Shown in pieces: positions 54,901-63,095 of a stretch of 64,000 nt of DNA (positions within the stretch are counted from its first letter, which is position 1; the number at the start of each line of letters is the position of its first letter). The notes beneath the pieces were generated by a model. That model was given only the letters and a program-made list of their open reading frames with translations. It was not told the DNA's origin and made no database searches. The position numbers and the translations under genes are program-made. Source of the stretch: Halodesulfovibrio sp. (GTDB taxonomy: Bacteria > Desulfobacterota > Desulfovibrionia > Desulfovibrionales > Desulfovibrionaceae); the NCBI RefSeq assembly GCF_015482765.1, contig NZ_JADMLB010000012.1, positions 1-64,000 of the forward strand, written 5' to 3'.

Positions 54901-57900
54901 GTATCTAATCGGTTCAGGCGAATATCAAAAAGAGGCCAGACATCTGTTTCGATTACCTGGTGTGAGAGTTCGTTTCGAGTTCTTGTTAATTGCTGTTCGC
55001 GAAACTTATCATCTTTGCTACGTAAGTCATTTTGAATAAAGGAATATTCAGGAACATCTTTGAGGATTTGTTGTGAACCGTCCTTTGTGACAATAGCTCG
55101 CAACATTGGGTGATGAGTAATTAATTCATTCCAATATTGATTTAATTTCGCGGTATCAGTTAGCGGACTGTCGATCTCAAGATAAATATGTGTAGAGATA
55201 TTACCTAATGCGTAAATATTACCACGCCCGATCCAATATGCCTGCTGAATTTCTGTGAGGGGGAAAGGATCATTTGCTGCTTCTGGAAGGTGGTAAGGTT
55301 TAGGTAATTCATCTGCAATATGTGGCTGCGTTGCGAGCCAAGTTGCCTGATCTTTAATCGATTCCAGTTCAAATACTTTAGCAAGAGGAAGATTCTTTCT
55401 GAACTGTGTTCTGATTGCGCTGGCAAGTTTGATCGCAAGTAACGAGTCACCACCAAGAGCAAAAAACTTTGCTGTTACAGAAGGAACTTCAATATTCAAA
55501 AGTTGTTGCCAAATGTCCTGTAAGGTTTTTTCATCAGCAGTAGAAACTTCAATAAGGTCTTCTTCTGTTTCAACGTTTTGCAGTAATGCGGTATCTGGTA
55601 CAACGAGCTTTTTACGGTCAATCTTACCACTCGGTGTTAGCGGCCAACTGTCGCAACGGATGATGGCACCCGGTTGCATATAATCTGGTAATGTCGTTTC
55701 GCAACGGTGGGTAATAATTTCTGTAATTGTTTCTACGGAACTAGAAGTTATGACAAAAAGGGCGATCATGTGGACGCCGTTTGTACGAGAGACTGCTAAT
55801 GCAATAACATCCTGTACACCTTCTATGTCACGTACAGTGGCTTCAATATCGCCAAGTTCAATGCGGTGGCCACGGATTTTAATTTGGAAATCTTCACGAC
55901 CTATAAACTCAATGTGTCCATCAGGGTGCCAACGTCCTAAGTCTCCGGTGCGGTAAAGGCGCTCTTCAGTTTCAGGGTGGGTAATAAATGAGGCGTTGGT
56001 TTTTTCAGCGTCTCCGTAATACCCGTTTGCCAAACCAATTCCGCCAATATGAAGTTCTCCAGTTACCCAGTCAGGGCACATCTCACCATGGTGTCCTAAT
56101 ACATGGAAGGTTTGGTTAGACATAGCTGTGCCGTATGGAATACTTGCCCAATCAGATGGTACTTTCTGGATAGGGTAGTGTATTGACCATATGGCTGCTT
56201 CAGTAGCGCCACCTAGGCTGTGCAATTTGGTGGATGGGAGAACTGCCCTTGAACGATCTGGTAGGGTCGTTGGGATCCAATCTCCGCTCATTACAGAAAG
56301 ACGCAGGGTGGACAATGCTGGACGAGGTGTCATTTGCTCTAAAGAAGCAACAAGCATTTGCATCTGTGCAGGGACAGAGTTCCATAATGTTACATCATGA
56401 CGATGAATGAGGGATATCCACTCGTCAGGGTTGCGTAATTGATCTTGTTCAGGAAGGACAAGCGTCCCGCCGGCTCCAAGGGCTCCGAATATGTCATAGA
56501 CGGATAAGTCGAAGTTTAATCGGGCAATGCCGAGTACTGCATCTCGAGCTGTTACAGCAAAGCGCTTATTCATGTCTTCACATGTATTTCGTGCCGCGCT
56601 ATGGCTGAGTGCTACCCCTTTTGGCGTTCCGGTGGAGCCGGATGTGAAGATAACGTAAGCCAGTTGTGATTCAGAGTAGTCGGTTTTTTTGAGCGGGGAA
56701 TCACTAAATAGTGTGTCTGCATAAACACAAGTGATGCTTTCTGGTAGCTTGATTGAGGACTGTTGCTCTTCAAGTAGAAGCGCAATACGAACTTTGCCCT
56801 GTTCCAGAATGGCATCAATTCTGCTTTGCGGCAGACTTGGATCAATTGGCAGGTATGCGGCTCCTGCCTGCATAACAGCTACTGTTGAAGTGACCTGCGC
56901 CCAATGTTTAGGTGCTATAATGCCGACAAGCTCCTCTTGCTCTACTCCTAATTGATTTAAGCGGTTAGCAATGCCTGCAATGGAGCGTCCTAGTTGGCGG
57001 TATGTAGTAACTTCGTCTTTATAAATTATCGCCTTAGCGTCAGGCTGGTTTGCAATTTGTTCTAAAATTGGGGTTTGGAGCAAGCCGTTAGGTAATGGTT
57101 CCGCTGTATCGTTTGCGGTAATGCGTTTTAGGTATTGGTCTTTGGGCAGTTCGCATGGCGTAGGAGCTGACCACATATATGAGTGTTCTGCTAATTTTTT
57201 CAGCAGGGTTGTATAGCTCTGCATCATGCTATCGAGCATGCCTTCAGGGTATCTTCCTTCAACTGTATCCCAGTTCCACTTTAGGTTTCCTGCTTCTTCC
57301 CATGCCTGATGGTCAAAATGGACTTGCGGAGTTTGGAAGATTCCAAACGGAATATTCTGTATAAAATCATCTTCAATTTCTTGAGGATAAAATCCATTTG
57401 GAGCGGTAGCAGTTATAGGCAGCATGCTTGTAAAAATAACCGGCATGGCAGATGGCAGGCTTCGAGAACGCAACTGGCGTAAAACTCTAACTCCAGAGTA
57501 ACAACGGTGTTCAAGATCTTCCCACAGAGCAGCTTGAATTGTCTGTGCACGCTGAATGAATGATTCACCGGAAGAAGTATCCATAGAATGAACAAGAGCT
57601 GAAGTGAAATCACCCGCTATGTTATGCCCGTCAGCGTGATTTGAAGGACGGTTAAACATTGTAAGTGTCACAGAAAATTCAGGAGATTTACTCCATAAGC
57701 CAAGAACTTCAGAGAACGCTGCAAGTAGAATTCCTGAAGGAGTGATGTTCAACCCTTTAGCTTTCTTTTTAATATTATTCCAAAGACGGGCAGGGAGTTT
57801 ACCACTTCTACGAGTAAAGGTACTTGTGTTTTGGGGAATGTTTCGAAGCGGAAGTTCCGGTGCTGGAGCAATTGAATCTAGTTTATTAAGCCAGTACTTT

Positions 57901-60900
57901 TCTGCATCAGCAAACTGTTTTGCAGACAACATCGCCTGTTCTGCAAGAACACAATCTCTAAAGGATAAATTTAAAGAAGGTAGTGAGTCCTTAGCTGCTT
58001 TTCCGTTGTTTTTATAAAGCGTTGCTAAATCACGAGCGAGAATAAGAAGAGTAAGACCATCACCGATGAGTAAGTCAAAGCTGATGTGCAGTCTTGTGGT
58101 ATTATTTGCCTTATGGGATGCACGTAACTCAAAAAGTGGCCATTGAGAGCTGTTATGAACTGTGTGTGACATTGTATTACGAATATCAGTAAGTTCAATT
58201 TGCTCCGTTGCTTCTGAAAGAATGTGCTCTTTTATTACATACTCTGGGACGGACGGAAGGATCTGCTGGGTGCCGTCTTCATGTATGATAGCACGAAGCA
58301 TCTCATGGCGTTTGATGAGTTCGTTTACTGCTGTATGGGCTTTGGCGGAGTCAAATCCAGAGCAGTCTATTTCTAAATAGAGATGGCAGGAAACATTACC
58401 GGAGTCAGCTTCCTCACGACCTATCCAATATGCGTGCTGAATATCAGTAAGAGGGAAAGGATTATAACGTTCAGCAGCTGTTGTGTCTGCGTTTGCTATT
58501 TGTTTTTCTTCGGCAGAAGCAGCCTTGATTGTATCTGAAGAGATCCCTTCAGATTGTTCAGATGTAATGTACGCTATAAGCTCAGCCGGTGTTGCCCCTT
58601 GCATCAGCTTGGATAAAGGTACAGTTACACCTGTTTCAACTGTGATTTTTTCAATCAACCGGAACCCCATCAAAGAATCAACTCCCTGTGCACCCAAAGG
58701 GCGATCTAGAGAAATTGCTTCTGGAGTACTCCAGAGTTCCGTCGCAACCCACTCCAACAGTGGATGAGTTGTACGGGATACAGAAGGGCCCCCCGCGTTC
58801 TCGCAGGATTGGCTTACTAAAAGCTTTCTAATGCTGCTTTCTGTATCAGTGCCATGTTGATTATCAATAGCAGGAAGAAGATAACGATTTTTTCTGAAAG
58901 GCGTTGGAGCTAATGCTACACGGCTTGTGGTTGGGTAAAGGGCATCCCAGTCCAGTGAGTATCCTGCTGATACGAGTTCATTAAGGAGAATACTTTCTGA
59001 AGTGCATAGTCCCGAGCTTTGTTGTGAGAGCCAACGCACATCAATTTGTGTGATGCATTGTTTCCCCATGTTTGTGAGTGTTGCAGAAGGACCAATCTCA
59101 ATGAGGCTTTCTGCTCCGGAATCAACCACGCTCTGAATTCCTTTTTCAAAAAGAACGGGCATACGCAAATGATCACGCCAGTATTCAGGGGTTTGAATCT
59201 GCTGGCTGTCAGCAATAGAACCTGTGAGGTTGGAGATAAGGGGAATTGCAGGGGCGTGGAATGTTACCTTGCTTGCTGCTGCATAAAATTTCTCTAAAAT
59301 TGGCTCCAGCAAAGAAGAATGGAAGGCGTGAGAAACAGCAAGACGAACTGTTCGGATTGATTTTTGTTCTGCAATTTCTTCTATATAATCCAGGTGCTCT
59401 TTTTTTCCGCTGAGAACTGTGTTGGTTGGAGTATTTCTAGCTGCAGTGTCAACAGGCATACCATGCTTTTCAGCGCTTATTAAAAGTTGTTCGGTTGCGG
59501 TTGAATCTGCAAGTACAGCGAGCATTCCACCATCATGCGGAAGGCTGTGTATAAGTTTTCCTCTAAGAACTACAAGACGTAGAGCATCTTCTAGTGAGAA
59601 CACTCCGCTTATGCAGGCAGCTACATATTCTCCAATGCTGTGTCCCATGAGCACATCTGCCTTAACTCCCCAGCTGATAAGCAGTTTAGCTAAAGCATAT
59701 TCGTACGCAAAGAGCGCAGGTTGGGTGTAACATGTTTCGTTTAGTGTCTCTTGTGGGGTAGAAAAAAGGAGTTCTGTTAACAGAGGCTCAAACAATTGTT
59801 TCGTAATCTCTTCGCAGTCATCAATAGCTTCTTTGAATGCAGGGTAATATCTGTATAGCTCCTTCCCCATACCTTCCCGCTGAGCACCTTGTCCGGAAAA
59901 GATAAATGCACTTGTTGTTGGGGGAACTGAAACAGGTGTAGTTTGTCCGAAAGATTCAGGTGTTGCGGAGGTAAGAGTTTCGAATAGTTCGTTATACGTT
60001 TGTGCTGAAACAACTGTTCTAAAGCGTTCGAACTCAACTGCGATAGCGCTTTGTTTGGCAAAAGCTGTGAATTCTGTCTTCGTATCAGAAGAAAGATAGC
60101 TTGCGATGCTGTGGCAACGTTCAGCAAGGCGTTCAGCAGAAGTCGCACCGATGGGAAGAGCAAATGGTGTTTCTGAGCTTGAGTCATCATTTGTTGTGAT
60201 TTGCTTTGAGGGGTCTACCTGCTCTTTCTCGAGAAGAATATGTACGTTAGTACCGCCGATACTGAAACCGCTGACTCCTGCACGTAGAGGATGTTTCGTA
60301 TCAGAAACGAGCTGTGTCCATGGAGTGTTTATTTTGGGGATGGAAAAGTTGTCAGCAAAAGACGTAACTCGGTGATTTAAAGATTGGAAACCATAATGCG
60401 CTGGAATAATTTTATTGTTCATTGCAAGGATGGTTTTAATGACGCTTGCTATTCCTGCTGCTGCTTCAGCGTGGCCAATGCATGGCTTTGTTGAACTCAC
60501 CATAATTGGATTTGTACGGGAGGATGCGTTGTAGATATTCGTTATGGCGGTAAGTTCTATAGGATCGCCAAGAGCAGTGCCGGTTCCATGTGCTTCAACG
60601 TATTGTACACTTTCTTGTGAAATTTGAGCGGCATCAAGAGCCAGTTGGAGCAGGTGTGCTTGAGCTTCGGCATCAGGAGCAGTAATGCCGTTACTTTGCC
60701 CATCCTGATTCATTGCAGAGCCGATGATTGTTGCAAGGATGGTATCGCCGTCAGCAATTGCCTGTTTATGGCTTTTTAAAATCAGAACTCCGCATCCTTC
60801 TGAACGGATATAGCCGTCTGCTCGATCATCAAATGTTTTGCAGCATGCGTCATCTGCCATCAGATTAGCTTGAGAGCATGCGATATGCATTTCTGGTGAA

Positions 60901-61802
60901 AGAATTAGGTTAACACCACCTGCAATTGCTGTTGTGCATTCTCCAGCACGGATTGCTTGTGTTGCGGTATGGATAGCAGCCAAAGAGGCAGAGGAGGCTG
61001 TATCTACGACCATGGAAGGGCCATGTAGATTTAAGTGGTAGGAAATTCTCTGAGCGGCAAGACTTGTAAATGTACCTGTGACAGCGTGCATGGAGAGAGC
61101 GTCTTGGCATGCGAAAACTCTTTTAGCATAGTCGCTGCCACTAATGCCCATAAATACACCGGTAGAGCTTCCGGATAAGCTGCGTGGAGAAATCCCTGTT
61201 TGTTCAATTGCGTGCCAAGTTGTTTCAAGAAGCAGGCGATGTTGTGGATCAATCATTAAAGCTTCTCTTGGAGAAATTCCAAAAAAGTCGGCATCAAAAG
61301 ATTCAATATCTTCTATAAAACCGCCTTGTTTTACGTAGCTTTTTCCTCCTTGCTTTTCTTCATTATAATATGAATCTGTTGCCCATCTGTTTTTTGGGAC
61401 GTCAGTTAACCCATGTTCACCACTAGTGAGTAGCTCCCAGAATAGTTGAAGAGAAGTACATCCCTTTGGAAGATTGCAGGACATACCTACGATGGCGATA
61501 CGTTCCTGCTGGCGGGCAGGGGCAGGGGCAGGCGATGCCGTTTTCGTGGTGTTTTCAAGAGTAGCGGCAGCCTTGGACATGGCAGAAATTGATGGATGTG
61601 AGAAGGCGAGCGGTGAAGACACAGACAGGGAGAACTGTTTTTCCAGTTTGTTAGAAAGTTGGAAAATATCTACCGAACTCATTCCTTGATCAGAAAGAGG
61701 AGTTTCTGGGCAAACAAGCGTGCCGAGAGCTTCTTGCACTTCTGCAAGAAGCCAGTGGTAGATAGTCTTTTGAAGAGAAGAAGTAGGAAAGGATAATGAC
61801 AT
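51909..61802 (-). CDS. hybrid PKS-NRPS loading and bis-heterocycle synthase, ACP-KS(Ser)-AT-ACP-Cy-A(Cys)-PCP-Cy-A(Cys)-PCP
   Basis: The protein has about 3297 residues. Domains in order are: an N-terminal carrier (about 1-85; GMSSV, Ser43); KS (about 100-525) in which the active-site Cys is Ser270 (VDTASSAS) while His405 and His444 are kept; AT (about 632-940; GHSIGEY Ser722, malonyl-type HAFH); ACP (GVDSL, Ser1043); Cy1 (about 1113-1540; DLLIGD); A1 (code D-L-Y-N-V-S-L-I-W); PCP (GGDSL, Ser2120); Cy2 (from about 2178; DALCVD); A2 (code D-L-F-N-M-S-L-I-W); and PCP (GANSL, about Ser3223). A basic tail ends RSSRKRKRVKRHR. Expected chemistry: acetyl starter by malonyl decarboxylation, then two cysteines condensed and cyclised to thiazolines. 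Start ATG 61802 has AGGTGG upstream. The gene lies 16 nt before the next synthase gene. Confidence 0.93.
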   Translation of the reverse strand: MSLSFPTSSLQKTIYHWLLAEVQEALGTLVCPETPLSDQGMSSVDIFQLSNKLEKQFSLSVSSPLAFSHPSISAMSKAAATLENTTKTASPAPAPARQQERIAIVGMSCNLPKGCTSLQLFWELLTSGEHGLTDVPKNRWATDSYYNEEKQGGKSYVKQGGFIEDIESFDADFFGISPREALMIDPQHRLLLETTWHAIEQTGISPRSLSGSSTGVFMGISGSDYAKRVFACQDALSMHAVTGTFTSLAAQRISYHLNLHGPSMVVDTASSASLAAIHTATQAIRAGECTTAIAGGVNLILSPEMHIACSQANLMADDACCKTFDDRADGYIRSEGCGVLILKSHKQAIADGDTILATIIGSAMNQDGQSNGITAPDAEAQAHLLQLALDAAQISQESVQYVEAHGTGTALGDPIELTAITNIYNASSRTNPIMVSSTKPCIGHAEAAAGIASVIKTILAMNNKIIPAHYGFQSLNHRVTSFADNFSIPKINTPWTQLVSDTKHPLRAGVSGFSIGGTNVHILLEKEQVDPSKQITTNDDSSSETPFALPIGATSAERLAERCHSIASYLSSDTKTEFTAFAKQSAIAVEFERFRTVVSAQTYNELFETLTSATPESFGQTTPVSVPPTTSAFIFSGQGAQREGMGKELYRYYPAFKEAIDDCEEITKQLFEPLLTELLFSTPQETLNETCYTQPALFAYEYALAKLLISWGVKADVLMGHSIGEYVAACISGVFSLEDALRLVVLRGKLIHSLPHDGGMLAVLADSTATEQLLISAEKHGMPVDTAARNTPTNTVLSGKKEHLDYIEEIAEQKSIRTVRLAVSHAFHSSLLEPILEKFYAAASKVTFHAPAIPLISNLTGSIADSQQIQTPEYWRDHLRMPVLFEKGIQSVVDSGAESLIEIGPSATLTNMGKQCITQIDVRWLSQQSSGLCTSESILLNELVSAGYSLDWDALYPTTSRVALAPTPFRKNRYLLPAIDNQHGTDTESSIRKLLVSQSCENAGGPSVSRTTHPLLEWVATELWSTPEAISLDRPLGAQGVDSLMGFRLIEKITVETGVTVPLSKLMQGATPAELIAYITSEQSEGISSDTIKAASAEEKQIANADTTAAERYNPFPLTDIQHAYWIGREEADSGNVSCHLYLEIDCSGFDSAKAHTAVNELIKRHEMLRAIIHEDGTQQILPSVPEYVIKEHILSEATEQIELTDIRNTMSHTVHNSSQWPLFELRASHKANNTTRLHISFDLLIGDGLTLLILARDLATLYKNNGKAAKDSLPSLNLSFRDCVLAEQAMLSAKQFADAEKYWLNKLDSIAPAPELPLRNIPQNTSTFTRRSGKLPARLWNNIKKKAKGLNITPSGILLAAFSEVLGLWSKSPEFSVTLTMFNRPSNHADGHNIAGDFTSALVHSMDTSSGESFIQRAQTIQAALWEDLEHRCYSGVRVLRQLRSRSLPSAMPVIFTSMLPITATAPNGFYPQEIEDDFIQNIPFGIFQTPQVHFDHQAWEEAGNLKWNWDTVEGRYPEGMLDSMMQSYTTLLKKLAEHSYMWSAPTPCELPKDQYLKRITANDTAEPLPNGLLQTPILEQIANQPDAKAIIYKDEVTTYRQLGRSIAGIANRLNQLGVEQEELVGIIAPKHWAQVTSTVAVMQAGAAYLPIDPSLPQSRIDAILEQGKVRIALLLEEQQSSIKLPESITCVYADTLFSDSPLKKTDYSESQLAYVIFTSGSTGTPKGVALSHSAARNTCEDMNKRFAVTARDAVLGIARLNFDLSVYDIFGALGAGGTLVLPEQDQLRNPDEWISLIHRHDVTLWNSVPAQMQMLVASLEQMTPRPALSTLRLSVMSGDWIPTTLPDRSRAVLPSTKLHSLGGATEAAIWSIHYPIQKVPSDWASIPYGTAMSNQTFHVLGHHGEMCPDWVTGELHIGGIGLANGYYGDAEKTNASFITHPETEERLYRTGDLGRWHPDGHIEFIGREDFQIKIRGHRIELGDIEATVRDIEGVQDVIALAVSRTNGVHMIALFVITSSSVETITEIITHRCETTLPDYMQPGAIIRCDSWPLTPSGKIDRKKLVVPDTALLQNVETEEDLIEVSTADEKTLQDIWQQLLNIEVPSVTAKFFALGGDSLLAIKLASAIRTQFRKNLPLAKVFELESIKDQATWLATQPHIADELPKPYHLPEAANDPFPLTEIQQAYWIGRGNIYALGNISTHIYLEIDSPLTDTAKLNQYWNELITHHPMLRAIVTKDGSQQILKDVPEYSFIQNDLRSKDDKFREQQLTRTRNELSHQVIETDVWPLFDIRLNRLDTDTTRIHISFDALCVDIWSLFLLLDEWYKLYTTDGDLTKLSKQGLSFRDYVTAVEKFRSSKTYKEARQYWCERVSTIPSGPQLPLKKQPSEIETPQFSRLEHRLDETLWKKLKERASAEGITPSSLLCAAYTKTIARWSKSSDFSINLTLFNRLPIHEDVNKIVGDFTSLTLLEVHDANSSFKEYAKALQQQLWKDLDHKDFSGVEVMREIAHANGNDHAVIPVVFTSALGSEALGRDASVIDKLGAQRFCLTQTPQVWLDHQVYENAGDLVFNWDYVAELFPENMIEDMFTAYVSTLEALTAPQVWGQENLVALPRHQEQRRIAYNSMALEIPEKTHHRLLTSGFTKMALTKPEQAAVVTPSGTMDYGTLHAYACTIAKQLTDAGVHVGDAVAVIAPRSCEQAAAVIGSIYAGCHYVPISPENPAQRTSVILENAKITHVLTLSSLLSELQLPTNVGIIALDSIAEAIDFNTNWSIPESSPLSPAYCIFTSGSTGTPKGVLMNHAGPCNTFDDLKTRFNITSDDSVLGLANLTFDLSVFDIFGILDAGGTLVFPEPEREKDPVRWLEMLEEHRVSIWNTVPMMMELLVEYCEMRGKNLPTSLRLVMMSGDWIPLSLPERIKALTTDCKVVSLGGATEGSIWSIMYPIETHNSEWNSIPYGFPMHNQSFHVLDSTLTPTPEWAIGELFIGGEGLAMEYLGDTQKTAEHFIMHPRTSNRLYRTGDLGFFHPDGTIRFVGRNDTQIKLRGHRIELGEIESVANGLTAINHSVAVVTKNEQNTSLVLYCQTAPVDQAAMAVNCLEVPAHTTTEKTRVQLTMQLEDALPKYMLPDYLVFVDSFPLTANGKVNRKQLPKTTKNDVFVSSVALSEKYVTSSIITKVTTHLTDNTQAVTLAAVIEEKLSELTNSPCHDHQTSFFELGANSLHLIRLQNALMQHLDVSIDAVTLFANPTIEQLATALCSLCSIEKEATIDDAASHDTSDPVSRSSRKRKRVKRHR

Positions 61803-61846
61803 AAAACCACCTGAATAAGTTTGCCCCGCCGGAGCGGGGCATGTTG

Positions 61847-62752
61847 TTAAGGATTGGTTGTAAAGCTGACGGTAGCTCCGGAAAAGACCTTGCTGCATTG
61901 TTTTGCAAACTTTGTAAGAGATGCATTTTTATCTACATCCTGTGCGATGTAGACATTTGCGACCCAATGACCATTGGTGGGTATTCTGAACTGTGCTTTA
62001 CCATTCATTATGTACGAAGATAGGAAGAAACCGTCTGGCCCCCCGAATGTATCACTCGTTAATGTCATGTAGTTGATGGCGTTGCTGTCTGTCGTGACAG
62101 GTTTACCCATGAAGAAGACATCGAATGTAATGATGTCGCCAGGGTGAACCGTTGAAAGATCACAGGTCGGAATAATTTCAAGCTCAGTTCCAAGTTTTTT
62201 GGGAGAGCTCCATTTCCCGACTGTATAGAAGGATTTGCCAATCATGGTGAATTTGACGCTTTCGAGAACTTCTTTAACGTCTTTCAATTGATCGATTGGC
62301 TTAGGTGCCATGCGCATTTTACCTTTTTTATTGAGGTAGCGCGTGAAGAATCCTTCTTTATTTTTAGCAACAACTTGATAGGTGCCTTCAGGGCTTTGTT
62401 CTAAAATTTCGATTTTGCGTACACCTAGGTCGCCGTTGGCTATGTGTGTGTAAGGATCAGTTTTTTCGATTGAAGATTCAGTTGTAGGAACGCCTAGCGG
62501 GATTTTTTTCCCATCAGGTGCCATTACATAATAGTCTTCAATAGAAGCTGAGCCATTGGGCGATGTGAGTAGGTCATCTAAGGGGGGAGTATGCCCCCAA
62601 CCTATTGAAGAAATAACATGGCCAGGCTCGTGGGTGTGTGATTCAAAAAGTGATACCCATAAGGAGTGCGCTTGAGCCGGAGCGCTGACAGTCAGAAAAA
62701 GGGCAGCGGCAACAAGACTGCTAATAAGTAATTTTTTCGGTTGCGTGATCAA
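61847..62752 (-). CDS. DUF4198-family periplasmic protein (NikK-like group)
   Basis: The protein has about 301 residues with a signal peptide (LLISSLVAAALFLTVSAPAQA) and mature start AHSLWVSLFESHTHEPGH. Exported DUF4198 proteins typically keep a His near the new N-terminus, which binds metal in the Ni/Co uptake component NikK. Later segments HPGDIITFDVFFMGKP and DTFGGPDGFFLSSYIMNG match the leaderless paralogue at 32209-33054. I propose TTG 62752 as start because GGAG lies six bases upstream; a TTG at 62764 is the in-frame alternative. It is the second gene of the synthase operon, 44 nt before the first synthase. A periplasmic metal- or metallophore-binding role is inferred. Confidence 0.82.
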   Translation of the reverse strand: MITQPKKLLISSLVAAALFLTVSAPAQAHSLWVSLFESHTHEPGHVISSIGWGHTPPLDDLLTSPNGSASIEDYYVMAPDGKKIPLGVPTTESSIEKTDPYTHIANGDLGVRKIEILEQSPEGTYQVVAKNKEGFFTRYLNKKGKMRMAPKPIDQLKDVKEVLESVKFTMIGKSFYTVGKWSSPKKLGTELEIIPTCDLSTVHPGDIITFDVFFMGKPVTTDSNAINYMTLTSDTFGGPDGFFLSSYIMNGKAQFRIPTNGHWVANVYIAQDVDKNASLTKFAKQCSKVFSGATVSFTTNP

Positions 62753-62783
62753 AAGAGTCTCCAAGTAAAGTTACTGTCTGTGA

Positions 62784-63089
62784 CTAAATTCCGTCTTCGC
62801 GACACAGGTGCCCTGCACCGGCGTCCAATTCAACCTCGTAAGGAACTGCAGGGCGTGTGAAGATGCAGTAGCCGTCTTCATCCGTTTTCCCATGCCACAG
62901 AACATTCCCTTTTTCTTTTCCGAACAAAGTGACCGGAGTGTTTGCAGCGATTTCACCTGTTGAATACATTCCAGATAGTTCAACAGTATTGTCCCCGTTA
63001 TCATCTAAAGTGAAATGTAATGTGTGGGCTAATGCAGGGGTCGCAATAAGCAATGAACACAGTAAACAAAGTTTGATTATGAGTTTCAT
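62784..63089 (-). CDS. small periplasmic protein, NikL/carboxypeptidase-regulatory-like
   Basis: The protein has about 101 residues with a signal peptide (MKLIIKLCLLCSLLIATPALA) and mature start HTLHFTLDDNGDNTVELSG, followed by PVTLFGKEKGNVLWHGKTDEDGYCIF. This is an Ig-like/transthyretin-type beta-sandwich pattern (N-terminal His, 'V.L.......G.TDEDG.F'), as in small periplasmic accessory proteins of nickel/cobalt uptake loci. It is the first gene of the synthase operon and precedes DUF4198, a pairing also known from NikK/NikL loci. I chose ATG 63089; a TTG at 63095 is in frame. A Fur-like sequence overlaps its start codon. Metal specificity cannot be judged. Confidence 0.65.
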   Translation of the reverse strand: MKLIIKLCLLCSLLIATPALAHTLHFTLDDNGDNTVELSGMYSTGEIAANTPVTLFGKEKGNVLWHGKTDEDGYCIFTRPAVPYEVELDAGAGHLCREDGI

Positions 63090-63095
63090 TTTCAA
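63079..63095. promoter_or_regulatory. Fur-box-like sequence over the start of the synthase operon
   Basis: On the minus strand TTGAAAATGAAACTCAT matches 14 of 17 positions of WTGAAAATNATTTTCAW. It overlaps the start codon of the first gene. It could be chance, since it codes for the signal-peptide start, but it repeats the core seen at 63362. Confidence 0.4.

Noticed and set aside
42362-61802. Salicylate- or dihydroxybenzoate-primed siderophore (true yersiniabactin or pyochelin)
   Set aside because: No salicylate/isochorismate synthase, no stand-alone aryl-AMP ligase and no aryl carrier protein are present in the window; the loader is KS-AT-ACP.
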